A stretch of DNA of 64,000 nt from Micromussa lordhowensis. Taxonomy: Eukaryota > Cnidaria > Anthozoa > Scleractinia > Lobophylliidae. The stretch lies in the NCBI GenBank assembly GCA_964020085.1, contig OZ026608.1:19027544-19091543 (forward strand), read 5' to 3'. This document shows positions 55,778 through 64,000 of this stretch, one piece after another. The position numbers and the translations under genes are program-made. The first letter of the stretch is position 1. Each line of letters begins with the position of its first letter. The notes beneath the pieces were generated by a model. It saw only the letters and a program-made list of their open reading frames with translations, did no database searches and was not told the origin of the DNA.

Positions 55778-56012
55778 AATGGAATGGTTGCTCAAGCGAA
55801 AACGATAGAAAAATCTAATTGTCGACTCATATATAGTACTTATGTTGTGTAATGGTTCTGGTAGCGTAGTCATCTCTATTCTATCAAGAATAAACCATCA
55901 TTCTAAGGTATATTAAAGGCAGTTTACTGATTTCTGGAGTGAGAGTTGCGTGGTTTTAAAAAATCAACGATGATCTAAAAAAGGCAAAAAGTTATTAAAA
56001 AGGATTCCTTTC

Positions 56013-56096
56013 TACCAGGAGTGGGGTTCGAACCCACGCGGACAACACGTCCATTGGAACTTAAGTCCAACGCCTTAACCACTCGGCCATCCTGGT
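56013..56096 (-). tRNA. tRNA-Leu(UAA), copy 12 (consensus)
   Basis: Identical to copy 1, with the same TTATTAAAAAGGATTCC flank as copy 4. Confidence 0.94.
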
Positions 56097-56381
56097 AATG
56101 GGATCGTTGCTCAACCGTAAACCATAGAAATATCTAGTTATCGACTCATATATAGTTCTTATGATGTCTAAGGGTTCTGTTAGAGTGAGCTCTCTAGCTC
56201 TCTATCTCTCTCTCGCTTGATAATTGGCAGTGCCTGCCAGTAAAATATTCTTAGCAGTTGACAAAATTGATAATAATCGAATTGGGTCATGAATTCAGTA
56301 TTCCTTGGTCTTCTCAGTTAATTTTGTTACACGGAGAAAAAACTTTAACAATTGACACGGTTGTTAAAAAGGACTTCTTTC

Positions 56382-56465
56382 TACCAGGAGTGGGGCTCGA
56401 ACCCACGCGGACAACACGTCCATTGGAACTTAAGTCCAACGCCTTAACCACTCGGCCATCCTGTT
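56382..56465 (-). tRNA. tRNA-Leu(UAA), copy 13, acceptor mismatch
   Basis: Has the copy 5 acceptor change plus a T-loop change (TTCGAGC). Confidence 0.72.
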
Positions 56466-56517
56466 AATGGGATGGTTGCTCAGTCCAAAACGATACAGAT
56501 ATCTAATTGTGGACTCA

Positions 56518-56707
56518 TAATCATGAGAAATTGTAGCAAACACTGCTAAAGAGTGCTCAATACACGTTTGTGTAGAGCGGTGTATAGAATTAGATGATTA
56601 AATGAAAATATACAAGATTCCCTGCGACTCCTGAGGTTCGTGCGTATACACTCATCAGGCAGATTTAATGAAGGACAAACTTATCAGTTAGCTATATATA
56701 CATGTTT
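56518..56707 (-). mobile_element. Insertion with hammerhead-ribozyme fold, copy 2
   Basis: Near copy of 51781-51972 but continuing on the right into unrelated sequence and an inverted arm at 56910-56948 that ends with CTGATGAG on the plus strand. The inversion shows that more than one copy was present and recombined. Confidence 0.55.
56622..56662 (-). ncRNA. Type I hammerhead-like ribozyme, near-intact core
   Basis: On the minus strand: stem I CTGC/GCAG, core CTGATGAG, stem II GTGT-ATAC-GCAC, CGAA, then C instead of A at 15.1, a 2-3 bp stem III and cleavage triplet GTC at 56626-56628 before GCAG. All paired parts fit a short-stem III hammerhead, as in animal retrozymes and Penelope elements; only A15.1 is changed, which probably lowers or abolishes activity. 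Confidence 0.6.
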
Positions 56708-57340
56708 ACGATAGGGAGAACAATAGGGTTCTGATTGCAATGGGTGAGAAGGGCGGAACTATTACAAAATAAGGGGGTGTGATATAAAGCTGTCTGAACT
56801 AAAACACTAAAAGTGGAGGAGGGTAATACAATAGGTATTGTGTAGGATAAGCGCCAATTGTTCCTGAGGTAAAACTTCTTTTCATGTCGGCATTTGGATA
56901 CAAGCTCGGATCTGATAAGTTTGTCCTTCATTAAATCTGCCTGATGAGAACTTATGTTGTCTAATGGTTCTGTTAGCGTAGGCATCTCTTTCCTATCAAG
57001 AATAAACCGTCATTCTGGGCTATATAAAGCCAGTTGAATGATTTCTGGAGCGAGAGTTGCGTGGTTTTAGAAAATCGACGATGATCTAAAAAAGACAAAC
57101 AGCTGAAGTGCAGCAAAACAGATGGAATGAGACAATCCAAGCGCATTTGGTAAATGTTGATTAGAATAACATATCTTGATAAATGACAGTGCCTTCCACT
57201 GAAATATTCTCAGCGGTTGACAGAATTGATAATAATTGAATTGGGTCATGAATTCAGTATTCCTTGGTCTTCTCAGTTCATTTCGTTACACGGAGAAACA
57301 ACTTTAAAAATTGACACGGTTGTTAAAAAGGATTTCTTTT

Positions 57341-57428
57341 TACCAGGAGTGGGGTTCGAACCCACGCGGACAACACGTCCATTGGAACTTAAGTCCAACG
57401 CCTTAACCACTCGGCCATCCTGCATGGT
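57341..57428 (-). pseudogene. tRNA-Leu(UAA) copy 14, insertion in acceptor stem
   Basis: Four extra bases (CCTGCATGGT on the plus strand) split the 5' acceptor strand; the rest is consensus. Left member of a divergent pair with copy 15. Confidence 0.8.
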
Positions 57429-57901
57429 AATGGGATGGTTGCTTCATCGATACCGACAGAGATATCTGATCGTGGACTCATATATATATAGTACTTATGT
57501 TGTCTAAGGGTTCTGTCAGAGTGAATATACATATCAGTGTAGATTGTACGAATTTTGCGAACAGTTGCATGTCATACGACACAGCTTAGGTCTCATTATA
57601 TTTAAAAGCACGAAACGTTTTGATTTCCACCTAGCCTGGAAAGCACCGTTTTTAAACTGTTTTACGTCCACACTAAAACGCACTCCCAGCGTTTTCAACT
57701 CCCTCCCCGTGTGTGACGAGCGTTGCAAAAAGCTCCGTTTTCGTGACGGATTGGTGTGGACGGTAGGCCTAACCGTTGAAATAAAGCTGCGTTTTCAAAT
57801 TTCCCCGGTCTAGGGTGGACCCCGGGGTGTGGAAAGCGCTTAAGTAGAGTTTGAATTTACATAAGCTATTAAAAACAAGCACGCAGATTTAACCAAACGT
57901 G

Positions 57902-57985
57902 ACAAGGATGGCCGAGTGGTTAAGGCGTTGGACTTAAGTTCCAATGGGCGTGTTGTCCGCGTGGGTTCGAACCCCACTCCTGGTA
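57902..57985 (+). tRNA. tRNA-Leu(UAA), copy 15, variant
   Basis: Base 3 is A (ACAAGG), an acceptor mismatch, and there is one change in the variable arm; the rest is consensus. Confidence 0.72.
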
Positions 57986-58904
57986 CATTTTTAAACATAT
58001 CAAAATACTGCTGAAGCCGTGCCCGATCGGTGATGATCAAGAATTTCAATTTCCCTGCATGCGACAGTCTGCAAAGTCAATACTGGATGATTTCTATCCG
58101 ATGACAGTCTGAGGTAAAGATGATTTCTGGTACTGCGCACTCTCGATAGTTTGTCTGTGCTTTTTGTCTTGCTTCACGACATCACAAAATTTTGCAACTA
58201 CTTACATGAAAAAAATTCAAAGTTTTAAAACAACCGCCATTATGGATGCGAAGCGGCTGAAGCTTTATGCTTCCTTCTTTCTCATATTATTTGACGAAAC
58301 AACTTCGCAGCTGTAAAAATCAATGAAGCTGTTGGAAAAAGAATTTGAAAGGCCTCAAATATACCGTATTTCGTTTGTAACGAATAACATTCGCATTCCA
58401 TCGAGTGGGAACTAATAATGTTTATAAACATTAGGTTGCTAAGACTGCGTAGTACAGAATGGAGATCATCTTTAAATCTCTCCACACTACGACACCATCC
58501 CAAGTTTATAGTAAGCTCATTGTCCCAATAACTGGGCAGTGTTTCTTTAGCGTCCACCCTCCTACGCAGGCATTAGAAAGCTTTTCAGCTCTTACAAGCT
58601 TAAAAGCGCAGACGTTTTGAACGTTTTTAATAATAATAATAATTTTTCCGGTCATTAATAACTGCATGCTTCACTGATCGCACAAAATAGACCAGTACAA
58701 CGCATCGTCAGTGTATGCTTTAGGAGCATCAAATATAATTGTTCTGTTTTGAAAACATGTGTTGGCAAGCGACGATCAAGAATAAAACCTAAATTCTGAG
58801 CTATACTAAAGCCAGTTTAGTGATTTCTGGAGCGAGAGTTGCGTGGTTTTAAAAAACAACAATGATCTAATTAAGGCAAAAAGTTGTTAAAAAGGATTTC
58901 TTTT
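57986..58904. other. Spacer between tRNA copies 15 and 16
   Basis: Repeats the post-tRNA flank of other plus copies, then a short AAT microsatellite (about 58628-58645) and the usual unit DNA. No gene. Confidence 0.6.
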
Positions 58905-58988
58905 TACCAGGAGTGGGGTTCGAACCCACGCGGACAACACGTCCATTGGAACTTAAGTCCAACGCCTTAACCACTCGGCCATCCTGGT
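58905..58988 (-). tRNA. tRNA-Leu(UAA), copy 16 (consensus)
   Basis: Identical to copy 1. Confidence 0.94.
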
Positions 58989-59270
58989 AATGGGATTATT
59001 ACTCAACTTTAAACGATAGAAATATCTAGTTATCGACTCATATATAGTACTTATTTTGTCTAAGGGTTCTGTTATAGAGTGAGCTCTCTAGCTCTCTATC
59101 TCTCTCTCTTGATAAATGGCAGTGCCTGCCAGTAAAATATTCTCAGCGGTTGACAGATTTGATAATAATTGCATTGGGTCATGAATTCAGTCATCCTTGG
59201 TCTTCTTAGTTAATTTAATTACACGGTAAAACAATGCTGAAAATTGATTGTTTAAAATTAATTTTTTTGT

Positions 59271-59354
59271 TACCAGGAGTAGGATTCAAACCAACGCGAA
59301 CAACACGTCCATTGGAACTTAAGTCCAACGCCTTAACCACTAGGCCATGCTGGT
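59271..59354 (-). pseudogene. tRNA-Leu(UAA) pseudogene, copy 17
   Basis: Full length but with at least six substitutions, including changes in box B (GGTTTGAAT) and the acceptor and D regions (CTAGGCCATGC on the plus strand). Confidence 0.85.
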
Positions 59355-59620
59355 AATGGGATGGTTGCTCCACCGAAAACGATAGAGATATCTAATTGTC
59401 GACTCATATATAGTACTTATGTTGTCTAAGGGTTCTGTTAGAGTGGGCATCTCTATTCTATCAAGAATAAGCCATCATTCTGAGCTATATTAAAGCCAGT
59501 TTAGTGATTTCTGGAGCGAGAGTTGCGTGGTTTTAAAAAATCAATGATGATCTAAAAAAGGCAAAAAGCTAAAGTGCGGCAAAACAGATGAAATGAGACA
59601 GTCCAAAGCACATTTGATAA

Positions 59621-59657
59621 ACTTAAGTCCAACGCCCTAACCACTCGCCATCCTGGT
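59621..59657 (-). pseudogene. tRNA-Leu(UAA) 5' half only, copy 18
   Basis: Only the part from base 1 to the anticodon remains, with one deleted and one changed base. The 3' half and 3' flank are deleted; the junction is at ATTTGATAA/ACTTAAG. Confidence 0.88.
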
Positions 59658-59892
59658 AATGGAATGGTTGCTCAAGCGAAAACGATAGAGAAATCTAATT
59701 GTCGAGTCATATATAGTACTTATGTTGTCTAACGGTTCTGTTAGCGTAGGCATCTCTATACTATCAAGAATAAAGCTTCATTCTGAGCTATATTAAAGCC
59801 AGTTGATTGATTTCTGGAGCGAGAGTTGCGTGGTTTTAAAAAATCAACGATGATCTAAAAAAGGCAAAACGTTATTAAAAAGGATTCCTTTT

Positions 59893-59976
59893 TACCAGGA
59901 GTGGGGTTCGAACCCACGCGGACAACACATCCATTGGAACTTAAGTCCAACGCCTTAACCACTCGGCCATCCTGGT
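59893..59976 (-). tRNA. tRNA-Leu(UAA), copy 19
   Basis: One change in the variable arm (GGATGTGTTGTCC). Divergent partner of copy 20, but the spacer is 740 bp because of an insertion. Confidence 0.88.
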
Positions 59977-60097
59977 AATTGGATGATAGCTTAATCCAAA
60001 ACGATTGAGAAATCTAATTGTCGACTCATATGTAGTACTTACGTTGTCTAAGGGTTCTGTTACTGTGGGCATCTCTATGTTACATCTGATGGATATT

Positions 60098-60140
60098 TAA
60101 CAATAGGCCAGGAGGCGAAGCCGAATGGTCTATTGACCCT

Positions 60141-60171
<31 letters not shown>

Positions 60172-60345
60172 TATCATCACCCAACTAGTCGGACAGAAAT
60201 GGCAATGAGAAAGTTAGGAACTCTAAGTTGAAGAAATATTTATTTAGGACTAAAACGAAAGAAAGCGTCACGCGAATACTCCTCGAGTAGCGTAATCAAT
60301 TAAAATGCAGGATTTGCATTAGTCCACTAGTTGGGTGGTACTAAA
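60098..60345. mobile_element. Insertion with fold-back segments between copies 19 and 20
   Basis: About 250 bp absent from the other pair spacers. It includes the hairpin-like AACAATAGGCC...TCTAATTGTT and the inverted pair CACCCAACTAGT/ACTAGTTGGGTG (about 60178 and 60326). Confidence 0.6.
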
Positions 60346-60716
60346 CATATTTAGATTGTACGATTTTTGCCAACAGTTGCATGTCATACGACACAACTTA
60401 GATCTCATGATATTTAAAAACATGCAACGTGTTAATGTTCGCCTAGCCTGGAAAGCTCCGTTTTCGAAATGTTTTCCATCGACACCAGTAAAACACACCA
60501 AGCGTTTTCAACTTCCTCCGGTGTGACGAGCGTTTTCGAAAAGCTTCGTTTTCGTGACGAATTGGTGTGGACGATAGGCCTAACCGTAGAAATAAAGCGG
60601 CGTTTTCAAATTTCTCAGTCCGGTGTAGGTTGGACCGAGGGGTGTGGAAAGGGCTCAACTAAAGTTTGAATTTTCATAAGCTATTAAAAACAAGCACGCA
60701 TATTATATCGAACGTG

Positions 60717-60800
60717 ACCAGGATGGCCGAGTGGTTAAGGCGTTGGACTTAAGTTCCAATGGACGTGTTGTCCGCGTGGGTTCGAACCCCACTCCTGGTA
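60717..60800 (+). tRNA. tRNA-Leu(UAA), copy 20 (consensus)
   Basis: Identical to copy 1; TATTAAAAAC about 30 bp upstream and a T7 run right after the 3' end. Confidence 0.95.
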
Positions 60801-61823
60801 TTTTTTTAAACATATCGAAATACTGCTGAAGCCGTGACCTAACATTAATCGAAGGTCATCAACGACATGCGACAGTCTCCGAAGTCAATACCAGATTGAT
60901 TTGAGTCTGGTTTAAATTTCTACACACTACGTTTCTTCGACACAACTTTTCGAACCCTTTTTGCGGCAACGAATAGGAAATATTTTTGTACATAGGATTG
61001 AAAGTGAATAAAGACTTCAGTTAAACCCATACATGGCGTACGTAGTCTTTTTTAATATTTTAATATGAGATTTCCCTGGAACTGACTCAGTGAAATCGTG
61101 GCACGTTAGTAAGATGACTCCAAAACCACTTGCTATTATTTGCGCACAGCTACAGGATTACAAGGATGGGAAAGGATTTCAGTTAGCCTGCGTAGCAAGC
61201 GTTCCCGTACGAGGCGAGCGCGAAAGAGCTTTTTCGCATTCGGGCCGCGCGAAAAATGGGGCGAGAGCAAAAAGGTCGAAGGAGCCGGGTGGGGGTGGGG
61301 AAAGAAGGGAGCGCTTGCCCGCAAAGCCCTGAATTCTGAAAAACGACCAACGACTTTTCAAGTAAGCCAATACCAACGAAAGTAAACAAATAGTGCGGCA
61401 ATTCTGTACCAAGAACTGGCAAGCAACCGCAAATACCATTATCTCAAGGCAGAGGTTGTTAAAGCCCTGAAAAAAATATGTCGGAAGAAGTGGCTAGCTA
61501 CGCGAAATCCGAAAGTATTTTGCGTGAACGAACAGGATGAAATCGCAAGGAGTTTCGAATTCTTGGTCCTGTATTTTACGAATTCTTGGTTGGGTCTAGC
61601 GGACAAGACGACCAGGAGATACTGAAATCAGGAATCAGTAAAAACGGAGATACCCTTGCAGCGGCCAAGCATTGCCGAACAATGACATATACAACACGCA
61701 ACACAGTCTAAACAGACTAGTGTGTAAACAGCTACATTTGAATCATGACGTGTCAGAACGAGCAAAAGGAGGAATAAATCTATACATCGAGCTCGAGAAA
61801 CACAAGCTTTAAAAATTTCTTTC
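60801..61823. other. Spacer between tRNA copies 20 and 21, with a GC-rich repeat
   Basis: From about 61183 to 61335 lies a GC-rich dispersed-repeat-like segment whose ends are partly inverted (GCGTAGCAAGCGTTCCC and GGGAGCGCTTGCCCGC). From about 61610 the sequence is repeated at 62645-62870. No gene; the 80-residue frames here follow from GC content. Confidence 0.55.
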
Positions 61824-61907
61824 TACCAGGAGTGGGGTTCGAACCCACGCGGACAATACGTCCATTGGAAGTTAAGTCCAACGCCTTAACCACTCGGCCA
61901 TCCTGGT
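61824..61907 (-). tRNA. tRNA-Leu(UAA), copy 21, base 37 variant
   Basis: Anticodon loop CTTAACT: anticodon UAA kept, but base 37 is C instead of G, next to the anticodon; one more change in the variable loop. Confidence 0.75.
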
Positions 61908-62366
61908 AACGAGTTGGTTGTTCTACTGAAAACAATAGAGATATCTAATTGTCGACTTTTATATAGTACTTATGTTGTCTAAGGGTTCTGTCAGAGTGGA
62001 TATACATATCGGTGCAGATTGTTCTAATTTTGCGAACAGTTACATGTCATACGGCACAGCTTAGGTCTCATTATATTTAAAAGCGCGAAACGTTTTGATT
62101 TCCACCTAGCTTGGAAAGCTCCGTTTTCGAAATGTTTTACGTCCACACTAAAACGCACACCAAGCCCTTTCAACTTCCTCCCCGTAAGTGACGAGCGTTT
62201 GCAAAAAGCTCCGTTTTCGTGACGGACTGGTGTTGACGGTAGGCCTAACCGTTGAAATAAAGCTGCGTTTTCAAATTTCTCCGGTGTAGTGTGATCCTCG
62301 GGATGTGGACAGGGCTTAAGTAAAGTTTGAATTTTCCATAAGCTATTAAATACAAGCTGGAACGTG

Positions 62367-62402
62367 ACCAGGATGGCCGAGTGGTTAAGGCGCGACTTAA
62401 GA
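62367..62402 (+). pseudogene. tRNA-Leu(UAA) 5' half, copy 22, cut by rearrangement
   Basis: Consensus from ACCAGGATGG to GGTTAAGGCG, then CGACTTAAG and a jump to other sequence beside a MITE. The 3' half is missing. Confidence 0.88.
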
Positions 62403-62407
62403 CCAGG

Positions 62408-62643
62408 GCCGGGTTGTTCGAAAGCCGGTTAACGCTAACCCAGGATTAAAAGGTAATCGTAGTATGTATATTTCTTGTATAGAAACATTTTTCACTGCTC
62501 ATACTTTGTGTAGTTTGAGATTATTCAAATTCAAAACTGAAGGGCAGAAAATTTAAACAGAAAATCTCACCGCAGAGTTACAAAACTGAAATCAAATTTC
62601 TCGCTAATCCTGGGTTAGCTTAATCGGGCTTTGAACAACCCGG
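62408..62643. mobile_element. MITE with TIRs and CCAGG target duplication
   Basis: Ends GCCGGGTTGTTCGAAAGC and GCTTTGAACAACCCGGC are inverted, with further inner pairing TAACCCAGGATTA/TAATCCTGGGTTA. CCAGG flanks both sides directly. An empty site exists in the duplicated segment at about 61620 (GACCAGGAGAT), which confirms the boundaries. Confidence 0.85.
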
Positions 62644-62867
62644 CCCAGGAGATAATGAAAGCAGGAATCAGTAAAAACGGAGTTGCGCTTGCAGCAGCCA
62701 CGCATTGCCGAACAATGACATATACAACACTCAACAGTCTAGTGTGTAGACAGCTACATTTGAACCATGACGTGTCAGAACGAACAAATTGAGGAATAAA
62801 TCTATACATCGAGCTCGAGAAACATAAGCTTTAAAAATTGACACAGTTGTTAAAAATGAGTTCTTTT

Positions 62868-62951
62868 TACCAGGAGTGGGGTTCGAACCCACGCGGACAA
62901 CACGTCCATTGGAACTTAAGTCCAACGCCTTAACCACTCGGCCATCCTGGT
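62868..62951 (-). tRNA. tRNA-Leu(UAA), copy 23 (consensus)
   Basis: Identical to copy 1; divergent partner of copy 24. Confidence 0.94.
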
Positions 62952-63394
62952 AACGTGTTGGTTGTTCAACTGAAAACAATAGAGATATCTAATTGTCGAC
63001 TTTTATATAGTACTTATGTTGTCTAAGAGTTCTATCAGAGTGGATATACATATTAGTGTAGATTGTACGATTTTGCGAACAGTTGCATGTCATACGACAC
63101 AGCTTAGGTCTCATTATATTTAAAAGCACGAAACGTTTTGATTTCCACCTTGCCTGGAAAGCTCCGTTTTCAAAATGTTTTACGTCCACACTAAAACACA
63201 CACCCAGCGTTTCCAACTTCCTCCCCATGTGTGACGAGCGTCGCGACGGACTGGTGTTGGCGGTAGACCTAACCGTTGAAATAAAGCTGCGTTTTTAAAT
63301 TTCTCCGGTGTAGTGTGAGCCCCGGGACGTGGAAAGTAAAGTTTGAATTTTTCATAAGCTATTAAAAACAAGCAAGCACGTCATGTCGAACGTG

Positions 63395-63478
63395 ACCAGG
63401 ATGGCCGAGTGGTTAAGGCGTTGGACTTAAGTTCCAATGGACGTGTTGTCCGCGTGGGTTCGAACCCCACTCCTGGTA
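63395..63478 (+). tRNA. tRNA-Leu(UAA), copy 24 (consensus)
   Basis: Identical to copy 1; T7 terminator immediately downstream. Last copy in the window. Confidence 0.95.
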
Positions 63479-63734
63479 TTTTTTTAAACATATCGAAATA
63501 CTGTACTGCTGAATCACTTATTTTATCAATGATTGCATTGATAACCGCTTGCTTCACTGATCGCGCAAAAAGGCCAGTACATATCTCGGCGTCGAGTATG
63601 CATTTAAGATTCAGTGAAAAGTTCCAAAGATTAATTGTTCTGCAATCGGTTGCATTGGTAATGTGTATATCAAAATCAATGTGTCATATGACCAAAGCTA
63701 ACCCTGGCTTCTGCATTAGTAAGGGGGGTGAAGC

Positions 63735-63905
63735 AACGTGAAGTATTTTTACATTTCCCTGGGTGGAATGCTAATCTAACGCCGGGACACTGTCAAAGCA
63801 AAACGAATTGTTTCCCAAAACACACCGGCCCGGGCTCCAATACGGACTGCTTGATCGACAGGTCGTTAACGTTAGGTCAACGCTTGGCCAGGGCGTCTTT
63901 TATTA
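63735..63905 (-). mobile_element. Decayed tRNA-derived SINE
   Basis: Shares with the SINE at 30938-31137 the order CCCTGGGTGGAATGCTA, AACACACCGGCCCGGGCTCC and the final GGCCAGGGCGTC block (plus strand). Diverged. Confidence 0.45.
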
Positions 63906-63959
63906 TTAACTGAATAGTAAAGTTCTTTATAAGGAAATCTATTTGATTTTTCTTTCCAG

Positions 63960-64000
63960 GAAAGAACTTCAAAGTCGTTTGGAAACTAGCTACTCTTCAG
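63960..64000 (+). CDS. Possible start of an exon of a further gene (runs off window)
   Basis: A pyrimidine tract and AG (TTTTTCTTTCCAG, ending at 63959) form a strong acceptor. The following 41 bases are open in two frames: KELQSRLETSYSS after one base, or KNFKVVWKLATLQ after two. Too short to identify. Confidence 0.3.

Noticed and set aside
61090..61439. Overlapping 60-86 residue frames on both strands in a GC-rich patch
   Set aside because: All frames are open because the dispersed repeat lacks A/T-rich stops; no protein-like conservation visible.
49700..63480. Repeated short frames containing GVGFEPTRTTRPLELKSNAL
   Set aside because: They are translations across the tRNA-Leu genes and their flanks, seen once per tRNA copy; not proteins.
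49700..63480. CRISPR-like or centromeric satellite reading of the array
   Set aside because: The repeated core is a tRNA gene with conserved promoter boxes, spacers are hundreds of bases and mutually homologous, and the genome is animal.

Overview
The window is nuclear DNA of an animal, most likely an anthozoan cnidarian and probably a stony coral. The basis is spliced metazoan genes with GT-AG introns, an AT-rich background full of fold-back elements and tRNA-derived SINEs of kinds I associate with coral genomes, and a BCCT osmolyte transporter, a family rare in animals. The phylum call is inference. Two runs of exactly 200 Ns (23101-23300, 46301-46500) are assembly gaps.

Layout. 1 to about 14.9 kb: no gene recognised; it holds two fold-back elements, a 3 x 74 bp tandem repeat and simple repeats. 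About 15.0-15.35 kb: a CpG-rich promoter-like block (CRE, GC box, E2F-like, YY1-like) followed by a strong splice donor, possibly the 5' end of the next gene. 20.77-27.58 kb (+): a complete four-exon ZSWIM4/5/6-type SWIM zinc-finger gene of 1093 codons, whose last exon carries 60% of the protein. 29.66-39.28 kb (-), convergent with it: a complete nine-exon POLR2E (RPB5/RPABC1) gene. All exons are short, so it is nearly invisible to ORF finding; spliced, it gives 210 residues, the length of human RPB5. Its intron 2 carries a 1.78 kb element with inverted termini, a 6-bp target duplication and a decayed Penelope-type reverse transcriptase piece. 39.3-42.1 kb: intergenic, with a SINE, a hairpin, a 266-bp MITE with a 9-bp target duplication and another MITE. 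42.16-48.38 kb (-): a three-exon BCCT transporter gene of 797 codons with an intact Trp box; intron 1 is packed with seven fold-back elements in 1.3 kb.

49.7-63.5 kb: an array of 24 tRNA-Leu(UAA) loci (18 on -, 6 on +). Nine are identical over 84 bases, about eight are near-identical and about seven are broken. They form divergent pairs with ~445-475 bp spacers and are flanked by conserved unit DNA with T5 Pol III terminators. Two units carry a ~190 bp insertion with the fold of a type I hammerhead ribozyme. A MITE with a CCAGG target duplication sits at the break of one tRNA copy. The last 41 bases look like the start of an exon of a further gene on +.

The three protein genes have unrelated functions (ubiquitin-ligase-type receptor, core RNA polymerase subunit, osmolyte uptake); nothing suggests an operon or joint pathway. 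The tRNA array and the ribozyme-bearing and inverted-terminus elements are the unusual content.
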